8,431 nucleotides of DNA, from contig DGVW01000004.1 of NCBI GenBank assembly GCA_002396005.1, forward strand, positions 1-8,431, given 5' to 3'. The DNA comes from Oribacterium sp. UBA4274 (GTDB lineage: Bacteria > Bacillota > Clostridia > Lachnospirales > Lachnospiraceae). Each line of letters starts with the position of its first letter. Position 1 is the first letter of the stretch. The notes under the pieces are model-generated. The model did not search any database and was not told the DNA's origin. It worked only from the letters and a program-made list of their open reading frames with translations. The position numbers were made by a program, and so were the translations under genes. This document shows, piece by piece, positions 1 through 7,067 of the stretch.

Positions 1-143
1 AGTCGTTTTGCACAGCAAAAGGACGGGAGTTATGAGTGTTCAGCAGCACATTGCACACGAATGTGTGCGTGCTGCGCATCATAAGTGAGTGGCAAATACT
101 TTTGACACTCACATCATTAATATCAAAATGTCACTTGAAATCA
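1..143. other. Non-coding, hairpin-rich left edge
   Basis: I see no convincing coding region here. The DNA contains a long imperfect hairpin: 43-49 (GCAGCAC) pairs with 69-75, 53-58 (GCACAC) pairs with 63-68 around a GAAT loop, and 30-35 (TTATGA) pairs with 79-84. A second hairpin pairs 85-91 (GTGAGTG) with 106-112 (CACTCAC). Segment 33-39 (TGAGTGT) can also pair with 105-111, so the second hairpin has a competitor. None of these stems is followed by a T-tract, so they are not ordinary terminators. The stretch may be the tail of an upstream transcript or an intergenic repeat; its function is unknown. Confidence 0.4.
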
Positions 144-181
144 AAAACCCGTTGCAGATTTTGTGGTCTGCAACGGGTTTT
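144..181 (-). terminator. Bidirectional Rho-independent terminator
   Basis: A perfect 15-bp inverted repeat (144-158 AAAACCCGTTGCAGA with 167-181) encloses an 8-nt loop. The stem ends in A/T runs on both sides, so it can work in either direction. It lies about 50 bp past the stop codon of the minus-strand lipoprotein gene and most probably ends that transcript. It may also stop any rightward transcript entering from the left edge. Confidence 0.92.
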
Positions 182-205
182 GTTATGAGGATTTGAATAT
201 GTAAA

Positions 206-231
206 ATATATCGGATTAATATATCTGATTA
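206..231. repeat. 13-bp tandem direct repeat at a gene end
   Basis: Two abutting 13-mers, ATATATCGGATTA (206-218) and ATATATCTGATTA (219-231), differ at one base. The second copy contains the stop codon of the minus-strand lipoprotein gene. It looks like a small slippage duplication between the gene and its terminator; no function is implied. Confidence 0.75.
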
Positions 232-1614
232 CTTAGCTGCCTCTACAATGAGACCAACGTAACCGGCAGTGTCCTGAAGTGTAGCACCGCTTACAGCGTC
301 TACGGCTGTTTCGCCCTGACCTGCAAGAGCCTCTGCATCAGCTATTGTCATGCCGTTTACATGGTTTTGTATTGCGTTATAGTTATCATCGATACGAACT
401 GTAGCGCCGGCCTTTGAGTTCATGAGATTAGAATAGTAATCAGCATTTACTCTCTTGGAGAAAAGAACATTTTCAGGATCTGCATAGCCTGCACCAAAGT
501 TCTCTGTATCGTCAGAGTTTGGAACGCCAGTTACGTCTTGAGCGGCACCAAACTGGAAATCATCGATCCATGAAAGGAGGATCTTGTCACCATATGTAAG
601 AGCAGCAGCTGTTGAGAAGCACTTGTTGCCGTGAGCTGCCCCCTGAACCATCTTGAGAGTGAGGTCTTCACTTGAACCATTGAATTCTACAGCCTGTGTG
701 CTCTGAGCAATCTTTCCTGCCTCAGCGATAGCTGCAAGGTAGTTTCCTGTATCCTGAAGAGTAGCGCCGCTTACTGCATCAACAGCCTTGTCGTCACCCT
801 TGTAGGCCATAAGCTCGTCGATTGTCTTACCAACTGCGAACTTCTGAATCTCGTCGTAGTTTTCGTTAAGCTTTACAGTGCTGCCTGCCTTCTCTGCCAT
901 ATTCTTGCTGTACATCTCAGCATTTACTCTCTTACTGTAGAGAACCTTGCCATCGGCAAAACCTGCACCGAAGTTATCCTTGTCGTCAGCATTAGGAACT
1001 GCTGTTACATCTGCAGGATCACCGAACTGGTACTCGTCGATATAAGCTGCAATGATTACATCGCCCTGAACAACTGCTGTAGCCTGTGTGAAGCACTTGT
1101 TGCCGTGAGCGGCTGTGATAACCTGACCCATCTGGATGCCGCCCTCAACAGGAACGATAGCTGCCGGCTGAGCCATAGCAGGAGCCTTTGTCTCAGGCTC
1201 TTCAATCTCAACACCCATTGCTTCAGCTACTGCCATTTTAACAGCGTTTGATGTGATAGTTGCACCTGATACACCATCAATTTCAGGACCGTTTGCTGCG
1301 ATTACCTGAGCTTTAAGCTCTTCAAGAGCAGCGCCACCAACTGTCGGAGTTTCATCGGCACCTGTGATTACTGCATCAGTGATGGTTCCGCCCTCCACTG
1401 TAAGCTCTACTGTAACTTTGCCGCCGAAGCCTTCTGCTTCACCCTTTTTAATCTCGCCTTGTGCTTCCTGAGCGGCTGTTGTTGCAGCGGCTTCTGTTAC
1501 AGCTGCTTCTGATGCGGGTGCGGCTGTTGTTGTTTCTGTTGTGGATTTTGAACCACATGCTGTCATAGAAAGTGCAGCTACTACTGCTGCGATAGATATT
1601 ATATTTCTCTTCAT
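229..1614 (-). CDS. FMN-binding lipoprotein with three SGAT motifs
   Basis: A 461-residue predicted cell-surface lipoprotein. The start at 1614 is chosen because AAGGAG lies 10 nt upstream and the protein then opens with a lipoprotein signal peptide (MKRN, a hydrophobic stretch, then MTAC with Cys20 as lipidation site). An in-frame Met 22 codons earlier has neither feature and lies upstream of the likely transcription start. Residues 24-52 form an Ala/Thr/Glu linker. Residues about 57-134 are a classical FMN_bind domain (PF04205) ending in DGVSGATITS, where Thr119 is the expected covalent FMN site (ApbE-type flavinylation). Two related modules follow (163-301 and 323-461), each starting AAHGNKCF and ending DAVSGATLQDT, with candidate acceptors Thr285 and Thr445. 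The family role suggests extracellular electron transfer, as in PplA- or RnfG-like proteins; that role is inferred. No ApbE gene or redox partner lies in the window. The gene appears monocistronic. Confidence 0.88.
   Translation of the reverse strand: MKRNIISIAAVVAALSMTACGSKSTTETTTAAPASEAAVTEAAATTAAQEAQGEIKKGEAEGFGGKVTVELTVEGGTITDAVITGADETPTVGGAALEELKAQVIAANGPEIDGVSGATITSNAVKMAVAEAMGVEIEEPETKAPAMAQPAAIVPVEGGIQMGQVITAAHGNKCFTQATAVVQGDVIIAAYIDEYQFGDPADVTAVPNADDKDNFGAGFADGKVLYSKRVNAEMYSKNMAEKAGSTVKLNENYDEIQKFAVGKTIDELMAYKGDDKAVDAVSGATLQDTGNYLAAIAEAGKIAQSTQAVEFNGSSEDLTLKMVQGAAHGNKCFSTAAALTYGDKILLSWIDDFQFGAAQDVTGVPNSDDTENFGAGYADPENVLFSKRVNADYYSNLMNSKAGATVRIDDNYNAIQNHVNGMTIADAEALAGQGETAVDAVSGATLQDTAGYVGLIVEAAK
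232..1128 (-). repeat. Tandem duplicated protein module in the lipoprotein gene
   Basis: Two copies of a module of about 139 residues are encoded at 712-1128 and 232-648, separated by a short Ser/Glu-rich linker. Shared blocks in the same order are AAHGNKCF, QFG, VPN(A/S)DD, NFGAGxAD, SKRVNA, KAG(S/A)TV and DAVSGATLQDT. Each copy has one Cys in an HxxxC pattern (His170/Cys174 and His328/Cys332); apart from the lipidated Cys20 there are no others. The copies have diverged in between, so this is an old internal duplication rather than a fresh one. Confidence 0.85.
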
Positions 1615-1624
1615 AATATCCGAA

Positions 1625-1630
1625 CTCCTT
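1625..1630 (-). promoter_or_regulatory. Ribosome binding site deciding the lipoprotein start
   Basis: The minus strand reads AAGGAG here, 10 nt before the ATG at 1614. It supports the shorter protein start that exposes the lipoprotein signal peptide; the upstream in-frame ATG at 1680 has no such site. Confidence 0.85.
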
Positions 1631-1671
1631 TTGTACAATTTTATTACGCGTGTTTTGCTAGTGCGCAATTT

Positions 1672-1700
1672 ATAATACATGAATGTTTATTTTTTGTCTA
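1672..1700 (-). promoter_or_regulatory. Sigma-A-type promoter for the lipoprotein gene
   Basis: On the minus strand, TAGACA (1700-1695, five of six to consensus) is followed after exactly 17 bp by TATTAT (1677-1672, five of six). Transcription would start near 1665, giving a leader of about 50 nt. An A/T palindrome (AAATTTTTAAAAATTT, 1723-1738) sits upstream of the -35 box, where an UP element or operator could lie. Confidence 0.7.
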
Positions 1701-1846
1701 TATATATGTGCGATTTTCTTGTAAATTTTTAAAAATTTTATGCTTTCCTTGTGGAATAATTATAAAATGATGATTTCTGCAGAAACTTAATGACGGATGT
1801 TGACATGTATTGTAAGTTTCGTGGGTTTAATTTGCATATTATGAGA

Positions 1847-1858
1847 TGGTATGATAAT
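1847..1858 (+). promoter_or_regulatory. Probable extended -10 promoter of the LRR-VWA-AAA+ cluster
   Basis: TGG-TATGAT (1847-1855) fits an extended -10 element, and an overlapping GATAAT (1853-1858) is an alternative -10 with TTTGCA (1831-1836) 16 bp upstream. A -35 box for the extended form (TTAATT, 1827-1832) is poor. Transcription would begin near 1862, about 35 nt before the LRR gene. This is the only plausible promoter I see for the four-gene cluster. Confidence 0.45.
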
Positions 1859-1896
1859 ACAATATGTATTTTATTTAGAAGACAGGTTGATAAACT

Positions 1897-3000
1897 ATGG
1901 CTTTAAATTATGAAGTAAAAACAGAAAAGGGCAAGACATTTGCCGCGATAACCGGATTTGACGGTGAGATAAAGAAGGTGAACATACCGGAATATATATT
2001 GGAGGATGCAGCTTCAACCAGCTTCGGTAAGGCCGGTGGAGACAGTGAACCGCGCAGGATACCTGTGACAGAGATCAGCAACAGAGCATTTGCCTCAAGA
2101 CATGATGTGGAGAGCATCACTCTGCCGGACAGCATAATGAAGATTCGCCCGTATGCATTTCACAATTGTCATCATCTGCATTATCTTAGTCTTTCGGACA
2201 ATGTTGTCGATTATTATGATGGAGCTATCCGTCAGTGTCAGGAGCTTCAGGAAGTTGAGATAACTTTTTATAAGAAGAGTAATTTCAGACTGCTTAAGGA
2301 ACTGATAGGTGACAGTGATGCCATGGTGCCGGTACTTATACATTTTCCGGTGGATGCAGAGCATCTGAGAGCAGATGAGGTATTGAGCTCACTTCCACCG
2401 AGAGCAGTGCAGCGGGTTAATGTTACTGACAGAAACGGAAACACTAAAGAACAGGTGATGGTCACCGCGGCATTGACATTTCCATCCTACGCAGACAACT
2501 ATGAGGAAGATACTTTCAGCCGGGCTTTCCATGAACATATAGAAGGATCGGGATATAACACTCGCCAGCTAGTGACCAGAACAGAGATTGACTTTTCGGG
2601 CTACGACAGGCAATTTCAGCGATTCACCTATGATGAACCGGCCAGCGCCGTTAATGCTGCTTTCGGAAGGCTCATGTATCCCTACAGATTGGGGATGGAC
2701 GTGAGAAGAGAATATGAGGAGTATCTGCGTGAAAAGAGCCCGGAGATACTTCCGCGTCTCATCATGGGATATAAGGCAGAAAGATTTGGGCATGAAGGCG
2801 AGCTTAGGTTTATCCCTCAGGATAAGGCGATAACCGAGGAGAGGATAAGGTTTATGGTTGATGAAAAGCTTATATCTCCTGAGGCCATCGCACCGGCATT
2901 GGAAGCTTCGGCAAAGGAAGGCGCAATTACGATTTCAGCCCTTCTCATGGATTATAGGTTCAGTGGAAACGGATTCGGACCGGAGACATTTGAACTTTGA
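1897..3000 (+). CDS. BspA-like leucine-rich repeat protein
   Basis: A 367-residue protein without signal peptide or membrane segment, so probably cytoplasmic. Residues about 55-122 contain three BspA/LRR_5-type repeats of roughly 23 residues (VTEISNRAFASR, MKIRPYAFHNC and VVDYYDGAIRQC segments), with the typical AF...C...L pattern. Residues 123-367 match no family I can name. The tail (about 311-354) is helical and resembles a degenerate ankyrin-like unit (ISALLMDYRF). A weak AGG lies 9 nt before the ATG. It is first in a same-strand cluster, 33 bp ahead of the VWA gene. LRR domains usually bind proteins, so I infer a recognition or adaptor role for the VWA/AAA+ pair, without direct evidence. 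Surface BspA proteins carry export signals, which this one lacks. Confidence 0.82.
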   Translation: MALNYEVKTEKGKTFAAITGFDGEIKKVNIPEYILEDAASTSFGKAGGDSEPRRIPVTEISNRAFASRHDVESITLPDSIMKIRPYAFHNCHHLHYLSLSDNVVDYYDGAIRQCQELQEVEITFYKKSNFRLLKELIGDSDAMVPVLIHFPVDAEHLRADEVLSSLPPRAVQRVNVTDRNGNTKEQVMVTAALTFPSYADNYEEDTFSRAFHEHIEGSGYNTRQLVTRTEIDFSGYDRQFQRFTYDEPASAVNAAFGRLMYPYRLGMDVRREYEEYLREKSPEILPRLIMGYKAERFGHEGELRFIPQDKAITEERIRFMVDEKLISPEAIAPALEASAKEGAITISALLMDYRFSGNGFGPETFEL

Positions 3001-3033
3001 TGACAGCAGAAATTTTACAAAAAGGAAATCAAA

Positions 3034-4623
3034 ATGGCAGAACAGAAACTAATGAAGTCTCATCAGGACCTCAGGGATTTTGGAAACAGAATACTTACAG
3101 AAGCGAGAACAGAACTGTATCTTGCCATGAGATTTATGGGAAGGGCGCTGGATAGTCTTCCTTATACCATGGACTTAAGAACTCAGAGCATAGGTACGGA
3201 TGCGAGGACTATACATTATAATCCGACTTTTGTGTTTCATCTTTTTATAGAGAGCCCGCAGAAGCTGGACAGGCTGTATCTTCATATCGTGCTTCATTGT
3301 ATCTTCAGGCACATGTTCACATCGGATCAGTATGAGGATGAGGAGCTTTGGGGACTTGCAGCAGATATTCAGGTAGAGTCGGTGCTGGATTCCATGGATT
3401 ACGATATCATTAACCGTCCTGCGTACCCTTTCAGAGAGCAGTGGTATGAACGTTTAAAGGCCGAATGCAAGGTGTTGACATCTGAAAGGATATATCATTA
3501 TCTTAAGCAGATAAATCTGGATTTTGATACAAGACAGCTTCTGATTCAGGAGTTTCACAGATGTGACCACCAGTTCTGGCAGAAGTTAAATGAGAAAGAT
3601 AAAGAAGAAGGAAGAAATGATTCCGGTGGGGAAGACAGTATCCCTCCGGAACTTCTGAAGGATATGAAGCCGCAGGAAGGGGCATCCGGGGAGGAATCTC
3701 AGGATAGTTTAAATGCAGGCGGTACTTCATCATCAGATAGCGGGGGAGATTCCGGCAGCAGGAATACGTCTCAGGAGGATGACCGGGATAGAAATTCCGG
3801 TGATGGTAGTGCCGGAAACAGAGACAGGGGAAGAATCCGGAATGATGGCGATGATAGCCGGACTGCAAGAGGGCTTATGCAGGAGATTTCCAAAGAGGAG
3901 CTGGATGAAAACTGGCAGGATACCGCGGAGAGGATGAAGACCGAGCTTGAGACCTTTGGAGCAGAGGCATCGGAGGAGATGGGAAGCCTTGCATGGATTC
4001 TCGCTGCACAGTATCGTAAAGAGACGGATTTCAGAGAGTTTTTGAGGAAACTCACCATACTTCGTGAGGAAACCAGGATAGACCCTGAGAGTTTTGATTA
4101 TGGATACTATAATTATGGCATGGAGGTTTACGGAAACATGCCACTCATTGAGGAAAATGAGTTCTGCGAAGACAGGCGCATATCTGATCTTGTTATCGCC
4201 ATCGATACATCGGCTTCAACAAAAGAAGATCAGGTGCAGAAATTTCTGAATGAGACCGCAGCCCTGCTCAGAAACAGGGCTAACTTTTTCCAAAAGATAA
4301 GGGTGCATATAATTGAATGTGATGATCAGGTGCAGAAGGATATAACGCTCAATGCGCCTGAAGAAATCGAAGAGTATGCAGAGAACTTCAGCGTAAAAGG
4401 CGGATATGGCACAGACCTGAGACCTGTATTCAGATACGTGGAGAAACTTCGTAAGAGCCGGGAGATACCCGACCTTAAGGGAATGATGTATTTTACAGAC
4501 GGTTATGGAAAGTTTCCTGAAAAACCGACGGATTATGATACGGCATTTGTATTTGATCCACTCGCAGACATCAATGACAAAGAAGTACCGGACTGGGCCA
4601 TGAAGCTGTATCTGAAAGAATAA
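3034..4623 (+). CDS. Metallopeptidase-like/VWA domain protein (COG3864/DUF2201 type)
   Basis: A 529-residue soluble protein with three parts. Residues about 10-180 form a putative metallopeptidase-like N-domain: HIVLH (84-88) followed by His93 has the layout HxxxH-x4-H, with AADIQ (Asp111) downstream. The Glu expected in HExxH is Ile85, so zinc binding may persist but catalysis is doubtful. Residues about 190-280 are a Ser/Gly/Asp/Arg-rich, probably disordered linker. Residues about 384-529 are a VWA-like domain with an apparently complete metal-ion-dependent adhesion site: DTSAS (391-395), Thr460 in GYGTD, and Asp489 in FTDG. AAAGGA lies 7 nt before the ATG. The next gene is a MoxR-type AAA+ ATPase, the usual partner of such VWA proteins (compare RavA-ViaA and CbbQ-CbbO pairs). 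A joint role in remodelling or metal loading of a target is inferred; the target is unknown. Confidence 0.85.
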   Translation: MAEQKLMKSHQDLRDFGNRILTEARTELYLAMRFMGRALDSLPYTMDLRTQSIGTDARTIHYNPTFVFHLFIESPQKLDRLYLHIVLHCIFRHMFTSDQYEDEELWGLAADIQVESVLDSMDYDIINRPAYPFREQWYERLKAECKVLTSERIYHYLKQINLDFDTRQLLIQEFHRCDHQFWQKLNEKDKEEGRNDSGGEDSIPPELLKDMKPQEGASGEESQDSLNAGGTSSSDSGGDSGSRNTSQEDDRDRNSGDGSAGNRDRGRIRNDGDDSRTARGLMQEISKEELDENWQDTAERMKTELETFGAEASEEMGSLAWILAAQYRKETDFREFLRKLTILREETRIDPESFDYGYYNYGMEVYGNMPLIEENEFCEDRRISDLVIAIDTSASTKEDQVQKFLNETAALLRNRANFFQKIRVHIIECDDQVQKDITLNAPEEIEEYAENFSVKGGYGTDLRPVFRYVEKLRKSREIPDLKGMMYFTDGYGKFPEKPTDYDTAFVFDPLADINDKEVPDWAMKLYLKE

Positions 4624-4683
4624 AGCATGAGATAGTATTGATTTGGACAGTCGCGTCATAAATATAAGATAAAGGTAAAACAA

Positions 4684-6234
4684 ATGAATATTAAAGAAGC
4701 AAAACAGGAAGTTATAAATACAGTAAGAGCTTATCTTCTGAAGGATGAGACAGGGGCCTACAGGATACCTGTTGAAAAACAGAGACCGGTGCTCCTTATG
4801 GGGCCGCCGGGAATAGGAAAGACTGCTATCATGGAGCAGATTGCTGAGGAGCTGGGCATCAACCTTGTGTCATATACCATCACTCATCATACGAGACAGT
4901 CTGCCATCGGCCTTCCGTTTATAAGCAAGAAAAACTATGGCGGGGAAGAGTACTCGGTAACGGAGTACACCATGTCTGAGATCATCGCGGCGATTTATGA
5001 TCAGATTGAGAGATCGGGAATCAGGGAGGGTATATTGTTCCTTGATGAGATAAACTGCGTGTCAGAGACATTGGCACCAACCATGCTTCAGTTCCTGCAG
5101 TACAAGACCTTTGGTTCTCATAGTGTGCCGGAGGGATTTGTGATAGTTACGGCAGGCAACCCTCCGGAGTACAACAAGTCTGTAAGAGATTTTGATATCG
5201 TTACTCTGGACCGTGTGAAGAAAATCGACATCCTCGAGGATTTCAAGGTGTGGAAGGAATATGCCTACAAAATGGATATATCCGGAGCAATTCTTGCTTA
5301 TCTTGAAATCAAGAAAGACAAGTTTTACTCAGTGAAAGCCGGAGTGGAAGGCAAGAATTTTGTGACTGCCCGCGGATGGGAGGATCTAAGCCGTATCATA
5401 AAGGTCTATGAAGACATGGGACTTCCTATCACGAGAAATCTGGTTCAGCAGTATCTGGAGGATCCTGAAATAGCCAGAGATTTTGCTACCTATTATGAGC
5501 TTTACAACAAGTATCGTATCACCTATCAGGTGCCGGAAATTCTGGAAGGAAAGTTCCCGAAGGATATAACTTCTTTGGTGAGTGCGCCATTTGATGAGAA
5601 GCTGTCACTTCTCGGTCTTATGATCGATACACTGAATCACGAATTCAGATATTACGCAGAGAACCTTGACATAGAGAGAAGTGTTTTTGCTGAAGTAAAG
5701 AAACTGAAGGATGCAGTCCAGGCTACTGCAGGAGGTTATGAAAGAGCTGCTGCCGGAAATCTCCTGGACATCCTGAAAACAGGTCATGATTACCTGAAGC
5801 TTCAGATGGAAAGAGGAATGAAAGCACATATGCTGAGTCATTATCAGGAAAGGATTCAGAAGAAAACTTTGCTTGCGTTGGAAGAACTGGAAAGCCGGCT
5901 GATGCTTGTTGAAGGAAGCGGAGAAGATGTGTTTATGAGTGCAAAGCAGTGGTTCACTGACAGAGAGCAGAAGAGACTTTCAGATATAAAGGCAGCAGGA
6001 AACCACCTCACCAATGCTTTTTCGTTTATAACTGAGACCTTCGGCGAGGGACAGGAGCTGGTTATCTTCCTGAGTGATCTGAATGCAGGCTTCTATAGTC
6101 TCAAGTTCATATCAGAGTGCGGCAACGAGGCTTATTATAAGTACAATCAGTACCTGCTTCTCAAGGATCAGAGAGCGAAGCTCCGTGAGGAAGTCATGTC
6201 TCTCAACCTTGACATACCAGAGGTAAACCGCTAA
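4684..6234 (+). CDS. MoxR-type AAA+ ATPase
   Basis: A 516-residue cytoplasmic ATPase. The N-terminal AAA+ core (about 1-250) has Walker A GPPGIGKT (40-47), Walker B ILFLDEIN (117-124, with Asp121 and Glu122), sensor 1 TAGNPP (Asn159), a likely arginine finger at Arg177 (TLDRVKK), and a sensor-2-like TARGWEDL (Arg230). This set fits the MoxR/COG0714 group, whose members form hexameric rings and act with VWA proteins. Residues about 300-516 are helical, with charged coiled-coil-like stretches, and I cannot assign them to a family; they probably contact the partner. The gene lies 60 bp after the VWA gene with only a weak AAAGG site about 9 nt before the ATG. All catalytic motifs look intact, so it should hydrolyse ATP. 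Confidence 0.9.
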   Translation: MNIKEAKQEVINTVRAYLLKDETGAYRIPVEKQRPVLLMGPPGIGKTAIMEQIAEELGINLVSYTITHHTRQSAIGLPFISKKNYGGEEYSVTEYTMSEIIAAIYDQIERSGIREGILFLDEINCVSETLAPTMLQFLQYKTFGSHSVPEGFVIVTAGNPPEYNKSVRDFDIVTLDRVKKIDILEDFKVWKEYAYKMDISGAILAYLEIKKDKFYSVKAGVEGKNFVTARGWEDLSRIIKVYEDMGLPITRNLVQQYLEDPEIARDFATYYELYNKYRITYQVPEILEGKFPKDITSLVSAPFDEKLSLLGLMIDTLNHEFRYYAENLDIERSVFAEVKKLKDAVQATAGGYERAAAGNLLDILKTGHDYLKLQMERGMKAHMLSHYQERIQKKTLLALEELESRLMLVEGSGEDVFMSAKQWFTDREQKRLSDIKAAGNHLTNAFSFITETFGEGQELVIFLSDLNAGFYSLKFISECGNEAYYKYNQYLLLKDQRAKLREEVMSLNLDIPEVNR

Positions 6235-6276
6235 GATTTAAGCATTGTTTAAAAATAAGTACAATGTGGTAATGAC

Positions 6277-6894
6277 ATGAGTAATATGAGACAAATGCAG
6301 GCGAGAAATCAGAAGAGATTTCTCCCTGCTGTTTTAGCAATAGAAGAGCTTATCCGGACAGGTGATGACTGCCTGATCATAGCGATTGACGGGCGTACAG
6401 GTGCAGGTAAGACAACGATTTCAAAATATCTTCATGAGAAGTTTGGCGGCAATCTTTTTCATATGGATGATTACTACCTGCAGAAGCACCAGAGAACCAG
6501 GGAACGCCTGCTTGAAGTTGGCGGTAATGTTGATTATGAGAGGTTCAGGAGAGAGGTGCTTGATGTGATAGAGAGACGTGAAGTGGTACATTATCGTCCG
6601 TTTAACTATCATACCATGGATTTTGACGCGGAATTTTCCAGAGATATCCCGCCTAAAAGACTTAATATCGTAGAGGGCACCTATTGCCTGAATCCTTACT
6701 TCGGGGATCCCTATGATCTTAGGATCTTTATGGATGTTGAGTATAAGCAGCAGATTGAAAATGTCATCGATCGAGAGGGTACCTCTGAACTTGATGATTA
6801 TATAGATAAGTGGATACCTAAGACAGATATCTATATCGAGCGGATGGGCATAGAGGAGAAGTGTGATCTGACCATCAGGTATCAAAAAGAGTGA
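6277..6894 (+). CDS. Uridine-kinase-type P-loop NTPase
   Basis: A 205-residue P-loop kinase. Walker A is GRTGAGKT (39-46). FHMDDYYL (61-68) matches the substrate-side acidic motif of the uridine kinase/phosphoribulokinase group, and IVEGTYCLNP (131-140) matches the conserved EGxY strand of that group. An Arg-containing lid-like segment (IDREGTSELDDYIDKWIP, about 164-181) follows. The length is normal for the family. True uridine phosphorylation is not certain: many short clostridial members are annotated as uridine kinase by similarity only. It starts 42 bp after the AAA+ gene with no clear Shine-Dalgarno; ATG 6289 or 6298 are alternative starts. A small hairpin (6243-6248 with 6261-6266) lies in the gap. 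It may belong to the cluster or simply be downstream housekeeping. Confidence 0.8.
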   Translation: MSNMRQMQARNQKRFLPAVLAIEELIRTGDDCLIIAIDGRTGAGKTTISKYLHEKFGGNLFHMDDYYLQKHQRTRERLLEVGGNVDYERFRREVLDVIERREVVHYRPFNYHTMDFDAEFSRDIPPKRLNIVEGTYCLNPYFGDPYDLRIFMDVEYKQQIENVIDREGTSELDDYIDKWIPKTDIYIERMGIEEKCDLTIRYQKE

Positions 6895-6989
6895 AAGATG
6901 CATTGCAGTTGAGATACAAAAGGAAATGTTTGTGAATTTTGCACAAATACCACTTGTGTATTTTGGAAGGTACTTCTTTTAGTGCAATA

Positions 6990-7018
6990 TTGACAATTTT
7001 TTAAGTGAATGATACCAT
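6990..7018 (+). promoter_or_regulatory. Promoter of the antiterminator gene
   Basis: A perfect TTGACA (6990-6995) is followed after 17 bp by TACCAT (7013-7018, four of six). Transcription would start near 7025, only about 10 nt before the RAT element, the usual position for antiterminator-controlled leaders. The 95 bp between the kinase gene and this box hold no gene. Confidence 0.7.
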
Positions 7019-7033
7019 GCTTATTAGTTAATT

Positions 7034-7067
7034 GTGATTTGTGACTGGTAAAGCAGGCAAGGCTCAC
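7034..7067 (+). promoter_or_regulatory. RAT antiterminator site 1
   Basis: The core (7038-7064) closely follows the ribonucleic antiterminator consensus bound by SacY/LicT/BglG proteins: TTTGTGACTGGTAAAG then CAGGCAAGGC, very near the sacB version as I recall it. The lower stem pairs GTGA (7034-7037) with TCAC (7064-7067). The upper stem pairs CTG (7045-7047) with CAG (7054-7056). Bases 7059-7067 are also the base of the downstream terminator, so the two structures exclude one another. The CAT domain of the antiterminator encoded just downstream is the expected ligand. Confidence 0.88.

Noticed and set aside
1612..1680. Longer lipoprotein reading frame starting at 1680.
   Set aside because: No ribosome site, it would bury the signal peptide, and the start lies upstream of the predicted transcription start.
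1800..1805. Perfect TTGACA as -35 for the LRR gene.
   Set aside because: No acceptable -10 at 16-18 bp; the nearest (TTTAAT 1826-1831) is 20 bp away, and an extended -10 lies further downstream.
1897..1914. The LRR protein and the right-edge protein both begin MALNYE, suggesting paralogy or a duplicated gene start.
   Set aside because: The match ends after six residues, the ribosome sites and leaders differ, and the right-edge context points to a PTS gene; probably coincidence.
3503..4058. Open frames on both strands across the VWA protein linker.
   Set aside because: They reflect the biased Ser/Gly/Asp/Arg codons of the linker; no start signals or domain features.
4216..4683. Minus-strand open frame of 155 codons.
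   Set aside because: It is antisense to the VWA domain and the gap after it, has no ribosome site or recognisable motif, and conflicts with a well-supported gene.
3034..6234. Direct identification as RavA-ViaA or as a VMAP ternary conflict system.
   Set aside because: The AAA+/VWA pairing is similar, but gene order, the metallopeptidase-like domain and the LRR partner do not match either system as I know them.
6966..6980. GAAG-GTA-CTTC-TTTT as terminator of the kinase gene.
   Set aside because: A 4-bp stem with four Ts is too weak; the cluster has no terminator I can support.
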